Below are positions 42,139 to 51,343 of a stretch of DNA of 64,000 nt, piece by piece (the stretch's first letter is position 1; every line of letters begins with the position of its first letter). This DNA is from Acidobacteriota bacterium (GTDB lineage Bacteria; Acidobacteriota; Blastocatellia; Pyrinomonadales; Pyrinomonadaceae): positions 1 through 64,000 of the forward strand of contig JAHBSK010000008.1 of NCBI GenBank assembly GCA_019639175.1. Direction: 5' to 3'. A program made the translations under genes and the position numbers. The notes beneath the pieces were generated by a model, which searched no databases, was not told the DNA's origin, and saw only the letters and a list, made by a program, of their open reading frames with translations.

Positions 42139-42552
42139 CTAACCGGCTGCCTTCCCTGCTCCACCAAGTTTTGCTCCTATCCAAGCCATTGGAATGTAGG
42201 CAACTATCAGATCAAGGGCAATGAACCACATCGGCGCCGGTATCATTAAGCAGGCAGCGATGCCGCCAAGAAGAAAAAAGCCGCCTACGATCATTGCCAA
42301 TGTCGTTTTGCTGCCAACAGCTATCAGTGCTGCCGTCAAAGCACCGACCAGCGTTCCTAATGCGTGAGCAGCAAACGGAGCGATAAAGTGTTTTGTTTCC
42401 ATCAGCGGCATTGCTGCCTTGAGGCCTTCAGCCGTTGTAAGGTCTGCGCCCGCGGGAGGCGGTATTATTGCAGGGCCAAATGTAACGATCGCCATGTTTA
42501 CAATACCGCCTACAACGATCCCGGCGATGACCGCAAGTATATTTCTGACCAT
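42139..42552 (-). CDS. Small integral membrane protein
   Basis: The protein has 137 residues and four predicted membrane helices (ILAVIAGIVVGGIVNMAIV, FAAHALGTLVGALTAALIAV, LAMIVGGFFLLGGIAACLM, FIALDLIVAYIPMAWIG). Between the first two lies a periplasmic or cytoplasmic loop with AMPLMETKHF. It resembles small membrane proteins often annotated as hypothetical in Bacteroidota and Acidobacteriota. Convergent with the tRNA array; its 3' end reaches into the array tail. Confidence 0.75.
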   Translation of the reverse strand: MVRNILAVIAGIVVGGIVNMAIVTFGPAIIPPPAGADLTTAEGLKAAMPLMETKHFIAPFAAHALGTLVGALTAALIAVGSKTTLAMIVGGFFLLGGIAACLMIPAPMWFIALDLIVAYIPMAWIGAKLGGAGKAAG

Positions 42553-42888
42553 ATTTGTTTTCTCCCGTCAATTTGCGGCTGCCGCGTTTTAGGTCAAAAC
42601 CCTGACATCCGTTCGGGCTTTCGACTGCGGATCAGGGCAACCGTCCCCTACGGCTATTCAGCGGTTTCTGTGATAGATCTTGTCGCGGATTATAACACGG
42701 TTTTGCGTTGCAAACGGTGTTTCTGCGGCGAAAATTTAGCTGCCGGCAGCCGCTATATTTGGGCGGCTGTCCATATATAGACCGAAGAAATTGTTACACA
42801 ACAACATCTGGTGCTTGCCTTAAAGCGGCATTTGATATTACATTTACAGGGTGCAAAGTAGATATTTTGGCCCGAAGACAGGAGGACA
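42553..42888. other. Divergent intergenic region before the HNH gene
   Basis: About 335 bases without a gene. An AAGACAGGAGGAC ribosome binding site lies directly before the HNH gene start. I see no RNA or clear promoter. Confidence 0.45.
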
Positions 42889-43458
42889 ATGAGTTTGTTG
42901 ACCGGACGAGTATTACTGTTGAACTTTTCTTATGAGCCGTTGGGAACTGTTGGGATCGCAAGGGCCGTATGTCTTTGGTTTCGCGGTGCGGTGTTCATCG
43001 AAGAACATGACGGCGACAATGTGCTGCGTTCGCCCTCGACCGTTTTCAAAGTGCCGTCGGTCGTTCGGCTGCGGCATTATGTGAACGTGCGTCGCAACCG
43101 CCGCGAGACCACAATGAAGCGGGCACGCATCTACATCCGCGACCGCTATCGCTGTCAGTATTGCGGTGAAAATAAGCACGCAAAGGATCTGACGCTCGAT
43201 CACATTCTGCCTCGGGCGCAGGGCGGCGAAAGCACTCCGGCAAATCTGGTCACTGCTTGTGTAAAATGCAATCAGCGAAAGGGCAACCGCACACCCGAAC
43301 AGGCTCGTATGCCGCTGCTGACCTCACAAAATCTGCTGAGGCTCGGGCTGGACCACGTCCTGCTCTGTCACTATGCCGAATCGCGTCCCGAATGGAAGAA
43401 ATATCTGTTCATGGATGACGACAGTGATGAGGCCGGTTCGATAGCGGCTGCGGCATAG
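42889..43458 (+). CDS. HNH endonuclease family protein
   Basis: The protein has 189 residues. The HNH core is CQYCGENKHAKDLTLDHILPR, with N-terminal zinc Cys pair, LDHI His, later NLVTACVKCNQRKGN with the conserved Asn and second Cys pair. The N-terminal half (LLLNFSYEPLGTVGIARAV) is that of a chromosomal HNH family widespread in bacteria that is not tied to any defence system. A strong GGAGG site precedes the start. It ends 6 bp before the methyltransferase gene and may form a pair with it. Confidence 0.88.
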   Translation: MSLLTGRVLLLNFSYEPLGTVGIARAVCLWFRGAVFIEEHDGDNVLRSPSTVFKVPSVVRLRHYVNVRRNRRETTMKRARIYIRDRYRCQYCGENKHAKDLTLDHILPRAQGGESTPANLVTACVKCNQRKGNRTPEQARMPLLTSQNLLRLGLDHVLLCHYAESRPEWKKYLFMDDDSDEAGSIAAAA

Positions 43459-43464
43459 GGATAG

Positions 43465-44208
43465 ATGTCGCTTTACGAAAACACAAAACTATACGACCTT
43501 GTACACGGGCCGTTTGCGGACAGCGAAACATTTGAGTTTTATTATCAAATGGCAGTCCGTTACGGCCCGAAGGTTTTGGATGCCGCCTGCGGGACGGGGC
43601 ATATCCTTATCCCGCTGGCGGAGGCAGGCATAGATGTTTGCGGATTTGATATTTCGCCGGAGATGCTGGCGGCGTGTGAACGAAAGGCCGCTGAAAAGAA
43701 TGTCACCGTTGATGTCTGGCTCGACGATCTGCGCGGCTTTCGGTCAGAGCAAAGATTTGACCTGATCTTCGTTGCCGGAAATTCCTTTCAGCATTTGATG
43801 ACGGATGAGGATATTTCGGCGGCCTTCCGTCCAATAAAAACTCACCTTAACCCAAACGGCCGCGTGCTGATAGAGATGTTCAATCCGTCGTGGCCGCTGC
43901 TGATGCGCGAACCCGAAAAACGTCTGATGGTCGGCCAATTCGGCGATCATATCCTCACCGAAGATTCCGTTTACGATGCCGCCAACCGCACCAGCCATAC
44001 GACCTGGCATTTTTGGCATAGACCAACGGGCAATGAAACTTCCCTGACCTATAACTCGCGAGAGTATTTTTACAAAGATGTGACGGAACTTTTTTCATTA
44101 AACGGCTTTGTCATCGAAAACCACTTTGGCGAGTTTGATCTATCGCCGTATGACGAGGAAATGTCGTCAAAACACCTCGTCATTGCTTCTCCCAAGGCAA
44201 ACGGATAA
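43465..44208 (+). CDS. Class I SAM-dependent methyltransferase
   Basis: The protein has 247 residues. Motif I is VLDAACGTGHILIPLAEAG, followed by VCGFDISPEML (acidic loop), FDLIFVAGNSFQHL and RVLIEMFNP, a standard Rossmann methyltransferase. The substrate is not evident; small molecules are the most common for this shape. It follows the HNH gene after 6 bp. Confidence 0.88.
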   Translation: MSLYENTKLYDLVHGPFADSETFEFYYQMAVRYGPKVLDAACGTGHILIPLAEAGIDVCGFDISPEMLAACERKAAEKNVTVDVWLDDLRGFRSEQRFDLIFVAGNSFQHLMTDEDISAAFRPIKTHLNPNGRVLIEMFNPSWPLLMREPEKRLMVGQFGDHILTEDSVYDAANRTSHTTWHFWHRPTGNETSLTYNSREYFYKDVTELFSLNGFVIENHFGEFDLSPYDEEMSSKHLVIASPKANG

Positions 44209-44268
44209 TTATCGCGGATCTGCCTTTTTGCGGACTCGGTTTTGCTCCAATATCACGATCAGAATGCT

Positions 44269-44739
44269 TCACCAGGCCCCCAATTTCATCAGATGCACCG
44301 CCAGTTCCGGCCTCATTGTGGGATCACTGCTAATGTCCTGATAGTAAACGGGAAATCCGTCGCGATAATAGACGTTAAGCGTGAGTATCGTGTAGATCTG
44401 CCCTTGTCTGGGCGTGAGCGCTTTGGTCCCGTCTGACGGGCTTATCATACCGTCAACAACGACATTGATCATCATTTCCTGCCACATCTTTATGGCTTTC
44501 CATGTTTTGCCGCCAAACTTCCCGTCTATGACAAGCTCAGCCGGGACGTTTTTACTATGCCAATTATAGATCTTCTTGCCCGCCCTGAACGCACCGTTTA
44601 CCAGAAACTGCACCAGCATCACATCCTCGAGCCGGTTTCGATATCCGTACCCAACCCTTTCCGAGTTTGTCCAAATAAATCTTTCTCCGCTCAACCACTG
44701 ACGAATATCGTCATTTTGAACACTTTCCTTATGAGCCAT
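44269..44739 (-). CDS. Peptidoglycan-binding-like protein, module A
   Basis: From Met at 44739 (GGAGAAATT ribosome site) the protein has 156 residues. VIDGKFGGKTWKAIKMWQEMM with VVDGMI resembles the PG_binding_1 repeat (DGxxGxxTxxAxxxFQ). WTNSERVGYGYRNRLEDVMLVQFLVN precedes it. There is no signal peptide. A close paralogue is at 50112-50570, and both sit next to an ECF sigma and a TolB-type kinase on the other strand. Probably a shared regulatory module; the function is not known. Confidence 0.7.
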   Translation of the reverse strand: MAHKESVQNDDIRQWLSGERFIWTNSERVGYGYRNRLEDVMLVQFLVNGAFRAGKKIYNWHSKNVPAELVIDGKFGGKTWKAIKMWQEMMINVVVDGMISPSDGTKALTPRQGQIYTILTLNVYYRDGFPVYYQDISSDPTMRPELAVHLMKLGAW

Positions 44740-44957
44740 AATAATTTCTCCGATACAAAAACAAGATAAAATATGGAAAGCTAATTGCTCCTTTCCCTGT
44801 CGCCGCGTGTTCTCTCGCTCCTTAAAAACAAAGAGAAACACGCGGTTCATATTCAAATGCGTTCGTCTCTCGGAAAAACTATCATCAGATATTCTTTTTT
44901 CTGAAAACCGGGTATGCTACCTTTGTCTTTGTTCAGATACCCTATTGGTTCAATGTA

Positions 44958-45524
44958 ATGTCGATGAAACCTTCACAGAACATTACTCAATTGCTCAGGA
45001 AATGGGGCGATGGCGACCGGTCGGCGCTAGATGAGCTGACTCCGATAATCTATGACGAATTGTATCGGATAGCTCAGGCATACATGCACCGTGAGCGCTC
45101 CGACCACACGCTCCAGGCGACCGCACTTGTAAATGAAGCTTATGTTCGGCTGATCAACTGGGAAAACGCCAAATTTGATGACCGCAAACATTTCTTTGGC
45201 GTATCGGCCCACCTGATGCGAATGGTGCTGGTGGATTTCGCACGCAAGCGGCCCAAAAGAGATGATGCGCCTGTATATAAAGTGCCGCTTGAGGACGCGG
45301 ATGATGTTGCTAAAGAACTTGACGCCGATCTCGTTGCCCTCGATGAGGCGTTGAATGAACTTGCCGCCTTTGACGAAAGAAAAGCCCGGATCGTGGAACT
45401 GAAGTTCTTCGGCGGCCTAAAGACCGATGAGATCGCCGAAATACTCGGCGTTGCGGAGATAACCGTTCTCCGAGAATGGAAAAAGGCAAAGGCATGGCTC
45501 TATCTCACTCTTAATAAAACGTAA
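44958..45524 (+). CDS. ECF-family RNA polymerase sigma factor, module A
   Basis: The protein has 188 residues: MSMKPSQNITQLLRKWGDGDRSALDEL at the start, region 2 DELYRIAQAYMHRE...LVNEAYVRL, and region 4 KARIVELKFFGGLKTDEIAEILGVAEITVLREWKKAKAWL. This is the ECF group (PF07638, TIGR02999) that is typically encoded next to a Ser/Thr kinase. The kinase starts about 95 bp downstream. Its paralogue is at 50774-51337. Such sigma factors are thought to be controlled by phosphorylation by the neighbouring kinase. Confidence 0.92.
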   Translation: MSMKPSQNITQLLRKWGDGDRSALDELTPIIYDELYRIAQAYMHRERSDHTLQATALVNEAYVRLINWENAKFDDRKHFFGVSAHLMRMVLVDFARKRPKRDDAPVYKVPLEDADDVAKELDADLVALDEALNELAAFDERKARIVELKFFGGLKTDEIAEILGVAEITVLREWKKAKAWLYLTLNKT

Positions 45525-45620
45525 GGGCCTTGTCGGAAATCACATGAACGGCCGATCTGATCTCTGCCCTGAAAGACAGATACAATTTACGTTTCTGGAC
45601 AGCCAATTTCTCCGCTTTTG

Positions 45621-48455
45621 ATGGACGCAACACGCTGGAAACAAATCGACGACCTGCTCGACGCTGCTCTCGCGGCTCCTGAACCGCTGCGGGCCAAACT
45701 GGTGCGAACCAAGGCCGGACGCGACGACGATCTGCGTGACAGGGTGTTGGAACTGCTTCAGGCGCAGGCCGATGCCGACACAATGCTCGACGGCTCGGCG
45801 ATCGATGCTGTCGCCAAAGCCTTAGCAGAAAATGAGACGCGGTCAGCCGCCAACGATCTGATCGACAAGCGGATCGCGACCTATCGGGTGGAGCGAATGA
45901 TCGGCGCCGGAGGAATGGGCCGCGTCTATCTTGCCCACGATGAAAAACTGAACCGCAAGGTCGCGCTAAAGGTGCTGCCGCCTGAATTCCTGTCAGGCAG
46001 CCGCCAGTTTCACAAATTTGAGGCCGAGGCCAGGGCAATCGCAAAACTGAATCATCCGGGCATCATCACCGTTTACGATGTAGGAACATCTGAGGGAATA
46101 AATTATATCTCCACCGAGCTTGTGGAAGGCAAAACGCTCCGCGAGCTTATGGGACAGCAGATTAGCGTCCGTGATGCCGTCATTTCTTCCATCCAAATAC
46201 TTGATGCGTTGGCCGTCGCTCATGCCGAAGGGATCATTCACCGCGACATCAAACCGGAGAACATAATGATCCGGGAGGACGGCTATCCGAAACTTCTCGA
46301 TTTTGGCATTGCGGTGCTTACCGGATCGGAAGAGACAGGCTTTGCCGTCAGTGCGGCAAATGGGATGATGGTCGGCACTCCGGCATATATGTCGCCGTCG
46401 CAAATCTCGGATGAACCGGTGGATCACCGGACCGACCTGTGGAGCTGCGGCGTGGTGCTGTATGAAACGCTGACCGGGATAAATCCGTTCAATGAGGCGA
46501 CCAATGAGAAGACCTTTCAGGCGATCCTTTCAAAACAGCCCGCTCCGTGCAGTTCGCTGAATCCGGCCGTGCCTGAAGAGCTTGACCGCATTGCGGCAAA
46601 GCTGCTCGAAAAAGATCCGTCCAAAGGCTATCAGTCGGCGCAGGCACTCCGCGCCGATCTAAAGGACGTTAGGAAAACCCTTGATCTGTCTTTAACGGCT
46701 AGTGAAGATCGTCCGTATCACCAAAGACCGGCCTTGCTCTTTGCTGCGGCTGCAATGATGCTCGTCGCCTTTCCACTGCTCTGGTATTTTGCACCATGGA
46801 CAGCCGATCCGACGATGCCGGAATGGTCATCAGGCCAAAACACGCAGCTTACTTTTCAGGCCGGTACCGAAGCATATCCTTCTCTTTCTCCCGACGGGCA
46901 AACATTTGCCTTCGCGGCAAATACGAACGGGAATGACGACATTTATATTCAAAAGATCGGAGATTCCGCGGCCGTAAATCTGACGCCGGATTCTGAGGCG
47001 ACGGACACGATGCCAGTCTTTTCTCCCGACGGCGGTTCGATCGCCTTTCGCTCTGACCGGGAACCTGCCGGGATATATGTAATGAATATATCTGGTGAAA
47101 ATATCAGGCGTGTCACGGATTTTGGCTATTCGCCCTCATGGTCGCCGGACGGAAAGCATATTGCCGTTGCCGCGAACAGACAGGATATCCCAGCCGCTCG
47201 GCTGATAAGTTCCATCTGGGTCGTCAACGTGGAAAGCTGTGAGAAAAAGATGCTGGTTGACAATTACGCGCTCCAGCCCGCGTGGTCGCCGGACGGAAAA
47301 CGCATTGCCTATTGGTTCACGGGTCAGGGCGGCAACCGTATTGTCGCAACGATACCAGCCGAGGGCGGCGATCCCGTTATCTTTGCCGAAGCCAGCAACA
47401 CCAACTGGAATCCCGTATGGTCGCCCGACGGAAAGTACCTATATTATGCCAGCGACCGCAGAGGCAATATGGCCTTTTGGCGCTCTCGTATAGATACGGA
47501 CACAGGCAAAGCGACCGGAGAACATGAGATCGTTGTCACGCCTTCGAAATATAATCGGCATCTTTCGTTTTCGGCGGACGGCAAACGAATGGTCTATGTC
47601 CAGACCAGCAACCGCTCCAATATTCAGATGGCACGGTTCGATATTGAGAACGAGAGTATTCATGGCGAACCTGTCCCAGTCACCAGCGGTGATTTTGAAT
47701 TTTCCGCACCGGAACTGAGCGCGGACGGCAGCTTTTTTGTCTCCAGATTAATAAGAGAAACGCAGGATGATATTGTTTTGATCGACGCGCGAACCGGGGC
47801 CATTCGTGATCTGACCAACGATGCTCCGTTTGACAGATACGTCCGCCTGTCGCCCGATGACCGCGAAATAATATTCTCGTCAGACAGTTCGGGCAGCTAT
47901 CAAATATGGGCAATGAACCTTGACGAAGCTAACCCACGGCAACTGACGTTCTTTGAAAAAGGAATCGTGTCAATTCCCGTTTGGTCGCCCGACGGCAAGC
48001 GAATATCGTTCGACGACGAGAATCTGACCTATATCATAAACCTCGATGAGGCTCCCGACATCGGCAAAGCCGAAACCCTGCCGCGCACCGAGAACGGAGG
48101 CTTTTTCCGGGTCTGGGATTGGTCGCCCGATGGAAAGAGGCTTGCGGGAAGTTTTGACACGGCACATGGCCCAGGCGTGGGATATTTTTCATTTGACACA
48201 CGTAAATACGAACGCATCGCGGACTTTGCGGCGATCCCACGCTGGCTCCCGGACGGACGCCGCATGATCTTTGAAAGGAACGGCCGTCCGATGATAGCCG
48301 AAACGGACCCCAAACGCGTCAGGGAAATTTTGCCCGGGATCAGGGACTACATCCGAAATATCGCCGTCAGCCGCGACGGCAAAACCATCTATTACACAAC
48401 GCGGGAAAGTGAATCGAATATCTGGATGCTCGATCTGAATGAGAATATCAAATGA
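45621..48455 (+). CDS. Ser/Thr protein kinase with TolB/PD40 beta-propeller, module A
   Basis: From ATG at 45621 the protein has 944 residues. Kinase domain at about residues 95-355: GAGGMGRVYLA, VALKVLP, IHRDIKPENIM (catalytic), DFGIAV and GTPAYMSPSQ, all typical of Hanks-type kinases. The N-terminal 75 residues are a helical region typical of this family. A membrane helix (ALLFAAAAMMLVAFPLLWYF) separates the kinase from a periplasmic beta-propeller made of repeated SPDGK units (about residues 400-940, TolB/PD40 type). It probably senses an extracellular cue and controls the ECF sigma encoded just upstream. Closely parallel to 51344-54226. Confidence 0.93.
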   Translation: MDATRWKQIDDLLDAALAAPEPLRAKLVRTKAGRDDDLRDRVLELLQAQADADTMLDGSAIDAVAKALAENETRSAANDLIDKRIATYRVERMIGAGGMGRVYLAHDEKLNRKVALKVLPPEFLSGSRQFHKFEAEARAIAKLNHPGIITVYDVGTSEGINYISTELVEGKTLRELMGQQISVRDAVISSIQILDALAVAHAEGIIHRDIKPENIMIREDGYPKLLDFGIAVLTGSEETGFAVSAANGMMVGTPAYMSPSQISDEPVDHRTDLWSCGVVLYETLTGINPFNEATNEKTFQAILSKQPAPCSSLNPAVPEELDRIAAKLLEKDPSKGYQSAQALRADLKDVRKTLDLSLTASEDRPYHQRPALLFAAAAMMLVAFPLLWYFAPWTADPTMPEWSSGQNTQLTFQAGTEAYPSLSPDGQTFAFAANTNGNDDIYIQKIGDSAAVNLTPDSEATDTMPVFSPDGGSIAFRSDREPAGIYVMNISGENIRRVTDFGYSPSWSPDGKHIAVAANRQDIPAARLISSIWVVNVESCEKKMLVDNYALQPAWSPDGKRIAYWFTGQGGNRIVATIPAEGGDPVIFAEASNTNWNPVWSPDGKYLYYASDRRGNMAFWRSRIDTDTGKATGEHEIVVTPSKYNRHLSFSADGKRMVYVQTSNRSNIQMARFDIENESIHGEPVPVTSGDFEFSAPELSADGSFFVSRLIRETQDDIVLIDARTGAIRDLTNDAPFDRYVRLSPDDREIIFSSDSSGSYQIWAMNLDEANPRQLTFFEKGIVSIPVWSPDGKRISFDDENLTYIINLDEAPDIGKAETLPRTENGGFFRVWDWSPDGKRLAGSFDTAHGPGVGYFSFDTRKYERIADFAAIPRWLPDGRRMIFERNGRPMIAETDPKRVREILPGIRDYIRNIAVSRDGKTIYYTTRESESNIWMLDLNENIK

Positions 48456-48621
48456 CCTGACCGGCCAGGTACACACCTCCGTTTGGCGTTGGCTCACCGA
48501 TCTTCGCAAGTATTTCTTTTTAGAATGACCGTCTGATGTGCTAAAATCCGTCTTTATCAAAAGACGAGGGTATCCGAAGTTTGTCGGACGCCTTCGTCTT
48601 TTTCGCGTTTGGAGAAATATT

Positions 48622-49050
48622 ATGTACAAAACAGAAAAAGACATAGCCGATCTGGTGAGCAGATTTGAGAATTGCACTGTCGCTCGCGACGAATGGAAAC
48701 ACGCCGAGCATTTGGTGGTTGCTCTATATTATGCGACTCGCCATGACCTGGAAACCGCAACCGATAAAATGCGCACCGGAATATTCAGGCTGCTCGACGC
48801 TTTCGGCGTTGACCTGACAAAGGAAATGCCCTACCACGAAACTCTGACCGTTTTCTGGATGCGGACGATCTATGCCTTTGCCATGATGAAAAACGGCGCG
48901 TCATTGACCGAAATAGCCGCAGAACTGGTGTCAAAATTCGACAAGGATTACCCGCTGCGCTTTTACAGCCGCGACCTCCTATTCTCCGACAAGGCGCGGG
49001 CATGTTTTGTCGAATCCGACCTCGCGACGGAAATGCAAAACGCCGAATGA
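48622..49050 (+). CDS. Hypothetical helical protein
   Basis: From Met at 48622 (GGAGAAATATT ribosome site) the protein has 142 residues. It is mainly helical, with WKHAEHLVVALYYATRH, KEMPYHETLTVFWMRTIYAF and DYPLRFYSRDLLFS as distinctive parts. Several His and Tyr residues could bind metal, but I recognise no family. It lies between the two kinase modules and is convergent with the HExxH gene at 49063. Confidence 0.65.
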   Translation: MYKTEKDIADLVSRFENCTVARDEWKHAEHLVVALYYATRHDLETATDKMRTGIFRLLDAFGVDLTKEMPYHETLTVFWMRTIYAFAMMKNGASLTEIAAELVSKFDKDYPLRFYSRDLLFSDKARACFVESDLATEMQNAE

Positions 49051-49062
49051 TCCGGCAATTCG

Positions 49063-49530
49063 TCAGCCCAGATGCGGGTTATACGGATCGTTGTAGGCGG
49101 CCTGGGCAAACATCCGCCCCGAATCCGCTTCGCCTACGTAAAAATCATCGCCCACGCCCGAATGATGCCGGCCCCAATGAACCATCTCGTGAAGTATCAG
49201 CATCTCCAGATACTTGCCTGTTTTCCATTCTATGGCCGGATCGGAGGTTTTCTCGTATGTCTGCACGCTGTCCCGCCTGATCCATATATCGTCCGGCCTA
49301 TGCGGCATGAAATGCCCGTAGTCGTGGGCGTCGCCAAAAAGGTTCGCTTTCACATTCACCAGCGGAAATGTCCCGTAGGACACCGCTTTGTAGGCTTCCG
49401 TATCCGACAGGCAAGACCATTCCAGAAACGGCTCCCATATCTTTGACTTATACCGCACCTCGGCGAGTTCCTCCAGAAACAGATGAAACCAGGGAAACTC
49501 ATCAAGATTTTTGTTTCTAAGCATAACCAT
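49063..49530 (-). CDS. HExxH putative zinc metallopeptidase-like protein
   Basis: The protein has 155 residues. LILHEMVHWGRHHSGVGDDF contains HExxH followed at once by further His and Asp residues, the signature of a zincin with close ligands. The N-terminus (FPWFHLFLEELAEVRYKS) is helical and no signal peptide is seen. It resembles the metal-binding core of small phage/effector metalloproteases. It is followed at 49604 by a globin gene in the same direction; shared transcript possible. Substrate unknown. Confidence 0.65.
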   Translation of the reverse strand: MVMLRNKNLDEFPWFHLFLEELAEVRYKSKIWEPFLEWSCLSDTEAYKAVSYGTFPLVNVKANLFGDAHDYGHFMPHRPDDIWIRRDSVQTYEKTSDPAIEWKTGKYLEMLILHEMVHWGRHHSGVGDDFYVGEADSGRMFAQAAYNDPYNPHLG

Positions 49531-49603
49531 AGGTATCTCTCTTTATTTCAAAAGTCACTAGGACTGTCTCGCCATGATATGGCCCCGGCAACTTCGTCCT
49601 CAT

Positions 49604-50035
49604 TTAAGCAGCAGCCGCATTTTCTGAATGTTGAGCGGCTGCATCTTTCATCGTCTCCGCCAGCAGCGTATAGACCGTTGTCCATGCTTCCTTTGTTTCG
49701 GCTGTAAAATCGGCACCCAGGGCTTTTTCAAGCGTCCATAAGAGAGCTTCCGCCACCGTATCGTAATGGCGGTCTTCGACCCCATATTCCGCATGACGGA
49801 CACCGAGCGCCCGTACGGCCGGAACCAGATCTTCAAGACGGTCCAAACCATTTACAGCCAGCCCGATCATCTGCATCAGCTTGATCCCCTGTTCGCGGAT
49901 ATTGCTTTTGAAAAGCGGCCGCAGATCGGGGTCAAGCTCGAACAGCCGGACATAAAACAGAACCGCCGCCTCTTCCGCAGCCGGTTCTACCCGTTCAAAA
50001 CTCGCCTTTACTAAATTTATTTGTTTATCAGTCAT
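49604..50035 (-). CDS. Single-domain globin
   Basis: The protein has 143 residues. LVKASFERVEPAAEEAAVLFYVRLFELDPDLRPLF is the globin A-B-C region with proximal/distal pocket sequence; a later GVRHAEYGVEDRHYDTVAEALL carries the F8 His region and EALLWTLEKAL the end of the fold. It belongs to bacterial single-domain globins (Vitreoscilla type), usually in NO or oxygen handling. It sits between two metal/enzyme genes and the module-B PG-binding-like gene, all on the minus strand. Confidence 0.9.
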   Translation of the reverse strand: MTDKQINLVKASFERVEPAAEEAAVLFYVRLFELDPDLRPLFKSNIREQGIKLMQMIGLAVNGLDRLEDLVPAVRALGVRHAEYGVEDRHYDTVAEALLWTLEKALGADFTAETKEAWTTVYTLLAETMKDAAAQHSENAAAA

Positions 50036-50111
50036 TTTTTTAATTCTCAGGAGGTCTAATGCTATCGATCCAGATCATCCCGCCTTTTCTCGTCCTGTCA
50101 CAGGATCCCTC

Positions 50112-50570
50112 CTAAAAATCCGGCACCTCGAACTGGACGCAGAGATCAATGGGCAAGTCCCGATCCATCTTCAGGTCGCGGTAAAACTGTCGCCTTTCGT
50201 GGGAATACCAGCTATTGAGAGCATATATGGTCAGCGGCCGTTTCTGTTTCTTTGACAGCAACCCGCCGCCGCGGACCGCCGAGACCATACCGTCGGCCAC
50301 TGCATTGTTCTCTCTCTGAAACTGGCGGATACGCGCCCACGTCTGGCCGCCGAACTTACCGTCCTCTTTTATGTAGTTATCGCCGTAGTAATAGGGATAA
50401 TACCCGGTCAAATGCGTATCGATCGCGTTCAAAAAGAACTGGACCAGGAGAACATCCAGCGGATTGTTCGGATATCCGTATCCGACGTTGTTTCGAACGG
50501 TCCAAAAATAATCAAAACCGTTCAGATACTCCTTTAGATCCTCATCACTTGTAGTATGTTTGTATGCCAT
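50112..50570 (-). CDS. Peptidoglycan-binding-like protein, module B
   Basis: The protein has 152 residues, paralogous to 44269-44739. The shared parts are WTVRNNVGYGYPNNPLDVLLVQFFLN and KEDGKFGGQTWARIRQFQRENNAVADGM, the latter close to a PG_binding_1 repeat. Tail AxNSWYSHERRQFYRDLKMDRDLPIDL is also parallel between the two. It is divergent from the ECF gene at 50774 as in module A. Confidence 0.7.
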   Translation of the reverse strand: MAYKHTTSDEDLKEYLNGFDYFWTVRNNVGYGYPNNPLDVLLVQFFLNAIDTHLTGYYPYYYGDNYIKEDGKFGGQTWARIRQFQRENNAVADGMVSAVRGGGLLSKKQKRPLTIYALNSWYSHERRQFYRDLKMDRDLPIDLCVQFEVPDF

Positions 50571-50773
50571 AGTTCATAAAACCTTCCTTTTTAGTATTTC
50601 GCATTTCCGCGTTCCGTCGCTTTGCTTCGGCGCCGCATTGACTTTTCCCGCCAACACTCTATAAAGCGTCCGGTTCGTCGAAAAACTATCATTCGACTTG
50701 AAAAAAGATCGCCGTATCAGGAAACTGTGGTAAGTTAGTGGTGTTTTGTTCTCCCGTTCTGCACCCGACCCGA

Positions 50774-51337
50774 ATGAACGAGCCTGAGTCCAGCAACGTC
50801 ACAGAACTTCTCCGCAGATGGAGTAACGGCAGCGAGGATGCGCTTGAGGAACTGACGCCGATCGTCCACGCCGAACTCTACCGTCTGGCAAAGGGCTACA
50901 TGGCCCGCGAACGCGCAGGCCACACGCTCCAGCCGACGGCACTTGTTAACGAAGCATTTGTCCGGCTAATTGATTGGGAAAATACAAGATGGGAGAACCG
51001 GGCGCATTTTTACGGAGTAGCGGCCCGGATGATGCGAAGGATATTGGTGGATTTTGCCAGAAAACGTCCGAAAGGCGACGGGGCGGAACTGCTGAAGGTC
51101 TCGCTGGACAAAGCAGACGAACCGGCCAAAAAGGCCGACCCTGATATCCTGGCCCTTGACGAAGCTCTCTCCACGCTGGCCGAACTTGACGAACGCAAGG
51201 CCCGGATCGTTGAACTGAAATTCTTTGGCGGTTTGAAGACGAACGAGATCGCCGAGATACTCGGGGTCGCGGAGATCACCATCCTGCGCGAATGGAAAAA
51301 AGCCAAGGCATGGCTGCATTTGGAACTTTCAAGATAG
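50774..51337 (+). CDS. ECF-family RNA polymerase sigma factor, module B
   Basis: From Met at 50774 (MNEPESSNVTELLRRW) the protein has 187 residues; the frame upstream to 50738 adds only a non-conserved stretch. It is highly similar to the module-A ECF sigma, with RKARIVELKFFGGLKTNEIAEILGVAEITILREWKKAKAWL nearly identical. It ends 6 bp before the module-B kinase. Confidence 0.92.
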   Translation: MNEPESSNVTELLRRWSNGSEDALEELTPIVHAELYRLAKGYMARERAGHTLQPTALVNEAFVRLIDWENTRWENRAHFYGVAARMMRRILVDFARKRPKGDGAELLKVSLDKADEPAKKADPDILALDEALSTLAELDERKARIVELKFFGGLKTNEIAEILGVAEITILREWKKAKAWLHLELSR

Positions 51338-51343
51338 ACCCGG

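Noticed and set aside
42031..42180. tmRNA (ssrA) at the end of the array
   Set aside because: A CTCCACCA-like end is present, but no T-loop with TTCGANTC and no tag-peptide frame could be found.
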